From assembly GCA_907163375.1 (NCBI GenBank), contig CAJQUW010004442.1:372001-436000 (forward strand): a stretch of DNA of 64,000 nt. The letters run 5' to 3'. The notes below the pieces were generated by a model. That model searched no databases. It saw only the letters and a list, made by a program, of their open reading frames with translations, and had not been told where the DNA came from. The stretch comes from Prostheceraeus crozeri (taxonomy: Eukaryota; Platyhelminthes; Polycladida; Euryleptidae). Positions 56,362 to 64,000 of this stretch are shown here, in pieces. The translations under genes were made by a program, and so were the position numbers. Within the stretch, counting starts at the first letter, position 1. Each line of letters opens with the position of its first letter.

Positions 56362-56718
56362 TTAAGATTTGCATAGTAGGGCGATGAACTCACGACGAAT
56401 AAATGTCATGATGGAGCGATGTATGTATCTTCTATACTTCTCCCAATTGTATTTGCGAAATGAGAAACAGTTTGCGGAATGAGAATGGTAGATTTGAATT
56501 TCATTTCTGTAATGTTGAAGCCAAACTTGATCACCCAAGGAGATGAATCTTAATGTTTCAAAATATTCCAAATCCCTCATGATATCATTGAGGTTGACAA
56601 ATTGTCGCCATGTTAATGTAATTCCTCTTGATGTATGACCATGAGAATTTTTGAAATGTACGTTTCCATCACGATCAACTCTGATATATTGTAGAGAGTC
56701 CAAAATCCAAGTCTTCAT
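56362..56718 (-). CDS. PC4-like protein B
   Basis: 118 aa from the ATG at 56718. It shares with protein A the order L-D-S-L-Q, G-N-V-H-F, an L-T-W-R-Q-F-V-N-L-N-D helix, L-G-D-Q-V-W-L, and W-E-K-Y-R-R-Y-I-H-R-S-I-M-T-F-I. It ends soon after this domain, which shows where the domain stops in protein A. The order of a basic strand, a turn and a G-I-T-L-T-x-x-Q-F-x-x-L motif resembles the single-stranded-DNA-binding PC4 fold. It is divergent from the plus-strand gene at 56754 over a 35-bp gap. Confidence 0.5.
   Translation of the reverse strand: MKTWILDSLQYIRVDRDGNVHFKNSHGHTSRGITLTWRQFVNLNDIMRDLEYFETLRFISLGDQVWLQHYRNEIQIYHSHSANCFSFRKYNWEKYRRYIHRSIMTFIRREFIALLCKS
56367..56374 (-). promoter_or_regulatory. 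ATGCAAAT motif, minus strand, copy 4
   Basis: Reads ATTTGCAT on the plus strand, 28 nt before the minus-strand ATG at 56339. It lies in the last codons of PC4-like protein B. Confidence 0.45.
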
Positions 56719-56724
56719 GATGTT

Positions 56725-56732
56725 ATGCAAAG
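56725..56732 (+). promoter_or_regulatory. ATGCAAAG motif, copy 5, in a divergent gap
   Basis: ATGCAAAG in the 35-bp gap between the minus gene start (56718) and the plus gene start (56754), followed by an AATATAAAA run (56746-56754). The same short stretch must serve both directions if each gene has its own promoter. Confidence 0.5.
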
Positions 56733-56753
56733 TTGCAGATTAGCAATATAAAA

Positions 56754-58151
56754 ATGTCGTTTTATCATATTTTGCTTAGCAATGCGGCTACAAAGAGATT
56801 TACTAGCAATCGAGCCGCACTCTTTTCTACTCCCATTGATCATGCACAACAGCTAAATGGGAATTGGGAAGTGGGTGTCACTCAACTTGTTTATAGCAAC
56901 TGTGTCTATACTTTTGATCATGAGGTGTTGACTATTAATATGAGACGTACAGCTGCTTACCAATGTGAAAAGGGGTGCCGAATATACATTCCACAGTGGC
57001 CAAAGAAAGATCTCTTATCATGTAAAAAGTTTATATATGATTTCTTGAATAAAGCGTGTAAACATATTGTCCAATTTACTCCGCACAATGATGATTATAA
57101 TTATGTACATCATGTAGTTGAGAAAGATTGGATTGTTGGTTTAAGTCCAAGTTTAAGAAATGATTTAGGCTACCTCGCTAGCGCCTTAACAAGCTATGAT
57201 AATTTTAACGTTAATTACCACATAAGTGGTCATAAACAGTTAATATATCGAGAGGAAGCTTATTATGTAGATCTTATTCCAAGAAATGAGAAGACGTTGG
57301 TGAAGAAGATTGTGATTAAGCCAAGAAAGACAAACATGACTCCTGAAACATTATTGAAGAAATTTAATTATCTCCTTCGAGTAGATGACAAACAAGTGGC
57401 AACATTGACTTATATTAAATCATCTAATCATATTGCAATAAGCAAATTAAATGATGATGATCTAGTATTAGTTTGTTCAAAAGATTTTCATCAGTTCTTA
57501 CGACATCGTTCTGCAGCTGTTCATGGAAAATCTGATATGCAACATTTACCATGTGAAAGGTCAAATCAATTTGATACAGAATGGGCCGTATCTTTATACA
57601 GAAAGTGTGTAGAGCCTTTTGGTGGTTTCTTACATGAAACAAGAGTGTTGATGCCTCGCATTATTACTTCGGTTAAATTGGTTGTAGATTATTTAAATGA
57701 AGTGATTAATGAGCAACATATTTCATTTTCTGAAAAAGAAGGTACTTTGTCTCTCACTATAAATGGAAAAGGTATTGAACTAATTATGGATAAAACTCTA
57801 ATGGACATTTTGGGTTTTGATCAAAATATCTTTAAAAGTGGTACTGTAACCAAAGCTAGCGCAGACATGTCGCTATCGCGTCGTATTAACTATTTTCAGA
57901 TATATTCCAATATTGGTGAAGATGTACGTGTGGGAGATGTTGAAGCTCCATTGCTAGCAATGATACCATACCAGCCAAAAAGCTGCAGTATTTTATCTGA
58001 GCATACTTTCAAGAAAGTGCATTATACAAAGCTGAAATCAAACTACATCCCACAAATTGATATTGCCATTTATGATGATGCTGGTGCGTTGATTCCTTTT
58101 CATAAAGATGCTGTGACAAGTATTACACTCCATTTCCGAATGAAGAGTTAA
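56754..58151 (+). CDS. Large structural-type protein 1 (paralogue of the next gene)
   Basis: 465 aa from the ATG at 56754. It begins M-S-F-Y-H-I-L-L-S-N-A-A-T-K-R-F, with L-N-G-N-W-E-V-G-V at about 34-42. Later it has F-L-R-H-R-S-A-A-V and I-S-F-S-E-K-E-G-T-L-S-L. The N-terminal 'polypeptide, N-A-x, P-(L/I)-x-L-x-G-x-W-E-V-G-(V/L)' pattern belongs to a protein family seen in many invertebrate Polintons. A minor capsid, vertex or spike role is the best guess from size and position, not from fold evidence. No transmembrane segment or break seen. Confidence 0.6.
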   Translation: MSFYHILLSNAATKRFTSNRAALFSTPIDHAQQLNGNWEVGVTQLVYSNCVYTFDHEVLTINMRRTAAYQCEKGCRIYIPQWPKKDLLSCKKFIYDFLNKACKHIVQFTPHNDDYNYVHHVVEKDWIVGLSPSLRNDLGYLASALTSYDNFNVNYHISGHKQLIYREEAYYVDLIPRNEKTLVKKIVIKPRKTNMTPETLLKKFNYLLRVDDKQVATLTYIKSSNHIAISKLNDDDLVLVCSKDFHQFLRHRSAAVHGKSDMQHLPCERSNQFDTEWAVSLYRKCVEPFGGFLHETRVLMPRIITSVKLVVDYLNEVINEQHISFSEKEGTLSLTINGKGIELIMDKTLMDILGFDQNIFKSGTVTKASADMSLSRRINYFQIYSNIGEDVRVGDVEAPLLAMIPYQPKSCSILSEHTFKKVHYTKLKSNYIPQIDIAIYDDAGALIPFHKDAVTSITLHFRMKS

Positions 58152-58158
58152 TGCAAAA
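58151..58158 (+). promoter_or_regulatory. ATGCAAAA motif, copy 6
   Basis: ATGCAAAA starts on the last base of the previous stop and lies 40 nt before the likely ATG at 58191. It is followed by an AT-rich CTAATATATTTT tract. Confidence 0.45.
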
Positions 58159-58190
58159 GTATGCTAATATATTTTTCCAATGTGAATAAT

Positions 58191-59711
58191 ATGGAAAGTG
58201 AAAATAAGGACTCGTTTCTAATCTACTTGCCCAGTAATGCTTCTATGAATAAATTTCCCAAAAATAAACCATCAGACTATCGAGTAGAATTAAATCGGCC
58301 ACTGCATTTAGAAGGTGAATGGGAAGTTGGCGTTTCTAGTATTTGCTATGATAGCAATATTCAGAATGTGAATGATTTGGAAGAAATGATATTGACTCCT
58401 CGCACCCATGATGGAATAACGATGAATAATGCATTTCAGTTCCCATACAATTTAACATCAGATGGAAAGTGGAACTATGAATGGATTCAGATAAAATCAG
58501 ATTCTTATGAGCCATTTGGGAATGAGAAAATTATTAAGGCATTCAACAGTGGTAATACTTCCATCATGAAGAATAAAAATCAGAAAGCTTATGAGTTTAC
58601 TATCTATCATTGGAGTGGGAGACAGTTCCTCCGCTTTCATTCTTTTACTAAAGGTCTTACGCTGAGGTTGGATAGTGAATTCTATCCACATCTTGGTTTT
58701 GGTCATGGACTACATCTAACGTCAATTGCTACTGCAAATGTTAAAAAAGTTTATTCAACTCGAATCAACAAATTTCATTATAGATTTAAAATATTTGATG
58801 AAGATGTTGTAGAATGCGAAGAACGCATCATTTTGAAAAAGCGTGGTGTTCAACCTTTATCACTTATTGAGTTAGTAAAACGATGGAATGAGACTGTGGG
58901 TAAGAAGTATGGAGAGAAAATTATGGCGGACAAAAATAAGTTGGTTATTCAGAAATATAATGACAAACTTACAGTTTATTTCTCTCCAACCTTGCGTCAT
59001 TTTGTAAGACATTATACGCCTATTATTGGAAGCGGTGTGGTGTATGCTTCTCATGAATATCACACTAAAGCTGATTCAGTTAATGATGAATGGTGGGTGG
59101 ACATCTATGGCGATCGCATCAAGAAAATTTACCAGTCTTATGAAGAATCTAAAGTTGCTATCAATATAATGCCGCGTCTATATCATACAGTTGAAAGCTT
59201 CATTCATGTAGTAAATCCTTATATACAACAGAAGTTGAAGCATGTGATGAAAAGTAAATATGATGTAAAGACACACCACATTTCGTTTTCAATTGAAAAA
59301 CAACGCGTTGTTCTGAAACTGGGTGATGACATTCAATGTCAATTGAGTAAAAATTTGAAAAAACTCTTTGGCTTTTCAATGCTACAAACTGTGTTTGCTG
59401 CTGCGCATACGATTGGTATAGAAACACCAATGACACTTGATAAACATGAACAACACCTTTACATTCAAAGTGATTTGATTTTACCTATTTCTGTTGGCGA
59501 GAAAAAAGAATACATTTTACGTGATTTCATTCATGATAAAGACGCTTCATATGGAATAGTCGAGAAGATGTTTGAATCTATTTTCTATCATCCCGTCGTC
59601 AAACAAACTATACCCTCTATTGCTATCAAAATTACCAATGGTTTACAAGAGTGTATCCATGTGAAAGATACTAAATCCCTCGTAACTTTAGTGTTTCGGA
59701 AAACAAAGTGA
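58191..59711 (+). CDS. Large structural-type protein 2 (paralogue of the previous gene)
   Basis: 506 aa from the ATG at 58191; an in-frame ATG at 58161 is possible, but 58191 aligns with the start of its paralogue. F-L-I-Y-L-P-S-N-A-S-M-N-K-F (9-22) and L-E-G-E-W-E-V-G-V (40-48) match the other protein's N-terminus. Later blocks also match: L-R-H-F-V-R-H-Y, I-S-F-S-I-E-K-Q and L-F-G-F. Duplication followed by divergence is clear. Likely a virion surface component, as inferred for its partner. AATAAA follows at 59735. Confidence 0.6.
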   Translation: MESENKDSFLIYLPSNASMNKFPKNKPSDYRVELNRPLHLEGEWEVGVSSICYDSNIQNVNDLEEMILTPRTHDGITMNNAFQFPYNLTSDGKWNYEWIQIKSDSYEPFGNEKIIKAFNSGNTSIMKNKNQKAYEFTIYHWSGRQFLRFHSFTKGLTLRLDSEFYPHLGFGHGLHLTSIATANVKKVYSTRINKFHYRFKIFDEDVVECEERIILKKRGVQPLSLIELVKRWNETVGKKYGEKIMADKNKLVIQKYNDKLTVYFSPTLRHFVRHYTPIIGSGVVYASHEYHTKADSVNDEWWVDIYGDRIKKIYQSYEESKVAINIMPRLYHTVESFIHVVNPYIQQKLKHVMKSKYDVKTHHISFSIEKQRVVLKLGDDIQCQLSKNLKKLFGFSMLQTVFAAAHTIGIETPMTLDKHEQHLYIQSDLILPISVGEKKEYILRDFIHDKDASYGIVEKMFESIFYHPVVKQTIPSIAIKITNGLQECIHVKDTKSLVTLVFRKTK

Positions 59712-59727
59712 AGTCATTGTGATATGT

Positions 59728-59740
59728 TTATTGAAATAAA
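59728..59740. terminator. Shared bidirectional polyadenylation signal
   Basis: TTTATTGAAATAAA holds an AATAAA on each strand (minus at 59728-59733, plus at 59735-59740). The plus gene ends at 59711 and the minus-strand polymerase at 59891, so one short element can serve both convergent genes. Confidence 0.6.
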
Positions 59741-59890
59741 AATATGTATATGAAAAAGTCTTTTCACAGATATAGGGGGAATGGGCTGACTGTAGGCATA
59801 TATTCACAAGGAAGAAACGATCTCATGCGATACATAAAACAACCATGTATATCTACAAAAAGCAACATCAAAATACTGAGTTAAAGTTGA

Positions 59891-62800
59891 TTATGTCAAT
59901 ACATCTCCTGAATGTGGTAGCGTGAGTTTTATTCTTTTGGGTGGAGGTATGTTTGTGTCAGGATGTCCATGTGGAAGAGATGTGTTATGTCCTATCCAAC
60001 ACCTCTTATCCTCCCATGCTGAAAGTGCTCGTTTCTTGAACGTGTACGTTTTCACAGTATGAACTTGAGATTTTAAGATTGTCATATTGACAAACGTTAT
60101 AGTTTTATTTTTATAGGCCTTCTTATAGGACCGATGTTTCATTTTATGAACAATGGATTTTGATATACCTTTAGCACGCTTAATACTATCTGCACATTCT
60201 TTTAGTTTCATGGAATACATTTTAGGACGGAGGAGAATCATTTCATCTATTTCCTTTCCTGCTGTTTCATCCTTAAAACAACCAAGTTTGGCTTTATTCT
60301 GTATGGAATAGAGTGGATGAGTGGGATTGTAGTTAGATGTATCGAAATATTTTTCTAATGACTTACCTACTTCATTAAAATTTAAATCTTTTTGAGTGGT
60401 AATTCCTAAAAAGAAACTATCTGTATCACCACCCAGCAAGCGAACCTCTTTTACGAGAGGGCATGGTTTTAATATTTTGTAGAAGAGTTGATACATTTCA
60501 AGCTTGGAATAATCTAAAACGGCTTGCCCAATATAGATGGGTTTGCACAACTCAACTTCTGATTTAATCATTTTAACACCTACAAGATCCTCATCGATGA
60601 TGTCTCTATCAATGAAAAGAGGTGATGAGGTCAATTTGTGATATTTTTGTTCATCAACGACTAGTTTGTAATTCATACGTTTTCTAACATCCTCCATGGT
60701 CTTTCCGAATAGACTATTATTCTTATATTTATAAAAATCCTTTTCAAAATTATTTTGGGCGAGTGCACGTTTTTGACTGTTACTATCTATGTAGGGTTTG
60801 AGGAAGGCTTTCTGTCTAAATTTGATAATGCGGTGAACTGACTTTAGAAGCATGCCCATTTCTAAATAGAATTTTAATATGCAGAAGTGTACGAGATAAT
60901 TTTTCTTATCATATTGGGTGAGTAAAAGTTTGCGGCATGGTTTGTACCTTGGCTGTCCACACTCTGTTAAGTTATTATGAAATTGTGACATGAATGGTGA
61001 AAACATATCTTCAGTCACTTCGCCAGATTCAGGTGCGAGTGGGAAATCAGCAGTTTTATTTTTAATACTATTTGGATAAATCAAATCCACTTCAAAATAA
61101 TATCCCCAATCACCTTCATCTGGAATATTCAGTATGTTTGAAGGGTTGGAGTAATACTCAAGCTCATTTTGATTTAACCAACTAAACTCGGAATGAGGTA
61201 GTGGTTTAGACAGTGAACTGCCATATAAATTATTTTGGTCATAGTACTTTAGGTGGATATGATCATCACCTACTGTTTCAGATTTTATATGATGTTTATT
61301 TACAAATGTGAGACCACCGCGTATTCCGCGCTCAAATATATTATACATCTCCGGGTCTTGTAAGAGATGAATGGTCTCACCAGTCATTTTAAAGGCTGAT
61401 TTAAAGGACATGGCTGGTAGACTGACAAAGTGGATAGGATCTAATTTGTCTTCTTCTAATGCCACTCGTCGAAATTCCTGAAAGACATCAGCCAGCAAAA
61501 TGACATCTAATTCTAAGTAAGCGATCATATAATCGCCAAACGTTTTACAATTAAATTTTAACCATGCCTCTTGAGCATGTTCATAGTCCTCTACTGGACA
61601 ATCTTCACCCGTCAAATCGTTTTTGAATTTGTCAATGGAAGGAAGGGTTGTTTCATTTAGTTTAGACATTGAGCTAAAATACGCATAGGGAAAGACTCCT
61701 TTGCGAGTGATTATTTCATCCGTTAAGTTTGGATAGTGTTTCTTCAAAGTTTGACTATGGGGAAGAAACTTGAGATTACGAACGAGAGAAGCTAGTGACG
61801 CTGACATGAATTGAAATGAATCTAAAAATTTTATTTCGAAGAAGACTGTCTTATTTTCTTTAGTTTTATCTACTGGTACTTTTGCTGTCATTGCCATGAA
61901 TTTTTCTCTCGTTTGTGCTATTACATTAAACTGCCACGATTTCATCTGGCTCAACCCTCCTTTTATGAGCATATGACTGTCATAGCCCTTAAAGTTATGA
62001 AAAATGACGGGTAGTACACGACGTCTCAACCTAAGTGAAAAGTTACATTTGGAGCAGAGTGCGTTTCTAAATTTACCAGTGATGTGATCATGATCACGCA
62101 CTTTCTTAATTTTATCGTCATCAAACGTTTTATGACATTTAGGACAGGATGTGCAACTTTCAAATTTTTGTTTGTCTTCATCTGACATATGTAGTGACTT
62201 ACGCTGCAATTGGGAATCATATGATTGTTGAAATTTTGCAGCTTTATCGAGAAATTCTAGAAATTTTGAAATGCAATCTTCACCTTGCCAAGTATGCATT
62301 TTGTTTTGTCTATTCCTAAAGTGGTCATGCCATACTTCATAGCAGGATATGGCTGCTGGCTTGTGGATGATATCATCAATGTAGCATTCTATGTCTGCGT
62401 AAATGACACGCAGGGGACTTAATTCGTCACCATTATCCCTATGTGAAAATATTTTATCTTTGGGCATGCGTTCCATTTGTAATTTACCTCGCTTGCACCA
62501 TTCATAGTGAGTTTCAAATTTATCTTTACTCCAAAATGAGCGGATGCAGCGGTCGCATACAAAATGTTCACCTCTTTTAGAGTGCCCCAAGTGAGTGTAC
62601 AAGCGAGAGATTTTGGGAATACCACAGTAGTGCCATTCCTCGCTATCATCTTGTTTTACTAATAAGAGGTTGACTACACGTTCATAACAAGTTGAACGTG
62701 AATTATAGCGGGCACCCTTCAACCCCTTCTCCCACACGTGAACGACAATTTTAATCTTATTATGTTTTTCGAACGTTTCTACATCTTTGATTTTCATGTT

Positions 62801-63848
62801 GTTACTATCACAACCTTCAAAGTCTAGTTCATCCTCCCACTGTCTATAGCTATAGGTGCGATCTCGATGCGCGTTGATATCATTATAGTGAAGGATGGAT
62901 AGGACTGCATATTTAAAAACACTGTGATTTACAATCAACATTGATGACAGCTTTCTTATTATACAACGTTTTTGGAAGTTTAAATGTGCCTCGAGCTGCA
63001 TGACTTTCTAATAGGGAAATTTTGAATATGGCTGAGTCCACACCATCAAAAATGAGAGCGCTGTCGCGTTGATTGAATTTAAACATTGAATGTGAAAATT
63101 TAGCCAAGACTCGCAGTCTACAACTTCGGTTGCGGAAGAGGAAGGAATATGAAACTGTATTCTCTCCGTCACTTGACCCGTTTGAAAATCTATTTTAATA
63201 TATTTTAGTTTAAGGTAGATGAGCGCCTTCATTCTAAAATTGTCTAAATTATTGAAGAGCGCTTCGATAATGTTAGAATTTTGAAGGAGCCACTCAGGAA
63301 AATCTACAATTTGAGTATTGGACTCCATGCAGTAGTCGCGTACTAAATTATTATGTGAAACATTAATGAGGGAGATGGTAGAGGTACCGTTGGTGTAGTG
63401 ATCATTTGCATGCGTGTGTTGAAGTCTGTGCGAAGATCGCTGAAAGTGACTATCAAAAGAAAGAGGGCACAAATCGCAAGGAAAGGAGATGTCATCGTCA
63501 GAATCAACTTCACCTCCGGAGATTGACGCCGCTTTGCGTTGACACACACGTTGTTTGATGTGTCGAAGGAGACTGTGCTTCCTTGTAAACATATGTCCGC
63601 AGTCGGCACATTCCCACTCGTTGCCTTGCCGCGAGAGTCCTGAGCTGGAACTCACATCACCTGAAAGAGAAATCATTCTTTCATCTCTGTTCAAGCCTCA
63701 GTGTAGTGTTACAACCTACCTTGACTCAATAACTCTAAACTTTCCTCGAGAAGAGAGGGCGTTGGTGATGAAGTTGATGCCTGAAATTGAGGAAGATGCT
63801 ATTAGTCACACGTTTGAGGGAGATGAGAGGAAATTTTCAACTTACCAT
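59891..63848 (-). CDS. Protein-primed DNA polymerase B, three-exon 5' end, two frameshifts
   Basis: The start is an ATG-only exon (63846-63848) followed by GTAAGT. Introns 63781-63845 (65 bp) and 63661-63719 (59 bp) keep the frame across exon 2 (63720-63780). The N-terminus carries a C2H2 finger (C-A-D-C-G-H-M-F ... H-I-K-Q-R-V-C) and a second, partial one (C-D-L-C ... H-x4-H). The main open segment (63001 downward) has a Cys/His finger, exonuclease motifs D203-I-E205, N-F-K-G-Y-D (336-341) and Y-x3-D499, and an H-N-H-like C-P-K-C block. Polymerase motifs are D588-x-N-N-L-Y-G, K-N-N-S-L-F-G-K (760-767) and G-D859-T-D861-S. A TAG at 63008-63010 and two compensating shifts (about 63060-63085 and the A5/T5 run 62915-62919) interrupt the coding. 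Otherwise complete. Confidence 0.9.
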
Positions 63849-63991
63849 TTCAACGAAATCAAGTTTAAGGTTGATACTTCTACAAGATAGAGACTTCACT
63901 CAAATAATAGTCAAAGAGAGAGATCGTGCGTTCGTCACTTGTATGATTCACAGATTAAATGAAATGACCTGAATGTCACTTTGCTTATATA
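63846..63991 (-). promoter_or_regulatory. Promoter and 5'UTR cassette of the polymerase gene
   Basis: On the minus strand a TATATAAG box (63991-63984) is followed by an initiator-like TCATTT (63967-63962). Then come the 25-nt block 63950-63926 (22 of 25 identical to 47784-47808), a CT-rich TCTCTCTCTTT tract and the ATG at 63848. The order and content mirror the leftmost gene's promoter. More distal elements (CCAAT boxes) would lie beyond the window. Confidence 0.75.
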
Positions 63992-64000
63992 CTTTCATCC

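Larger units (their letters stand above)
46981..64000. mobile_element. Polinton/Maverick virus-like DNA transposon (right end outside window)
   Basis: This roughly 17-kb block has densely packed intronless or nearly intronless genes in virus-like order: integrase, packaging ATPase, cysteine protease, capsid-type protein and protein-primed DNA polymerase B. That set defines Polintons. The two outermost genes point inward. The left boundary is a guess: AGTAGTAAGC at 46981 starts with the AG typical of Polinton termini and lies just upstream of a GC-rich repeated tract. It can only be confirmed by finding its inverted copy beyond 64000. The preceding hexamer TTCGGA would then be the 6-bp target duplication. 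Confidence 0.93.

Overview
The window is nuclear DNA of a metazoan, most likely a marine invertebrate. It is AT-rich, has GT-AG introns, and is crowded with decayed animal-type transposons (Penelope-like elements, hAT, Tc1/mariner, LINE, LTR, MITEs). The sequence does not fix the phylum. No rRNA gene, intact tRNA gene, CRISPR array or confidently recognised host gene was seen.

Region 1-46,980 is mostly non-coding and transposon-derived. The best supported items are: two non-autonomous hAT copies (6598-7681 and 44908-45967), each with CAGTGGCGTC ends and a perfect 8-bp target duplication; a second short family with perfect 8-bp duplications (30269-30670 and 39225-39642, inverted to each other); a DNA transposon with near-perfect 27-bp inverted ends (31805-33563); a Penelope-like fragment flanked by 188-bp inverted arms (37920-39167); four further decayed Penelope-type or related fragments (2-133, 10583-10789, 21100-22960, 42540-43515); a telomere-side-free RT fragment (15274-16152); a short direct-repeat LTR-like element (5303-5878); and Tc1-like and LINE remnants. 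Two spliced exons of an unknown gene may lie at 33.8 and 35.4 kb.

Region about 46,981-64,000 is one large Polinton/Maverick, a virus-like self-synthesising DNA transposon. Its left end lies inside the window and its right end beyond it. It carries the expected set: protein-primed DNA polymerase B, chromodomain integrase, A32-type packaging ATPase, adenain-type cysteine protease, putative double-jelly-roll capsid protein, small basic virion-like proteins, and two large paralogous structural-type proteins. It also has accessory genes: a DEDDh exonuclease-like protein, a membrane-anchored RING protein, a stand-alone copy of the polymerase N-terminal module and a Cys-rich ORF.

The unusual part is a likely self-encoded transcription system. 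A minus-strand gene at 55472-56017 encodes a protein that reads as a complete two-repeat TATA-binding protein (TBP) core. It sits beside two paralogous small proteins that resemble PC4-type single-stranded-DNA/transcription cofactors. The two outermost genes (47851 + strand; polymerase, 63848 - strand) point inward from matching cassettes: TATA box, a shared 25-nt 5'UTR block (22/25 identical), a CT-rich tract, and a first coding exon consisting only of ATG followed at once by GTAAGT. Six internal genes carry an ATGCAAA motif about 20-40 nt before the start codon. Together these suggest an element that uses its own TBP-like factor with two promoter classes. This is inference from sequence alone. 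The polymerase gene holds two compensating frameshifts, one in a homopolymer, so this copy is either slightly decayed or carries assembly errors.
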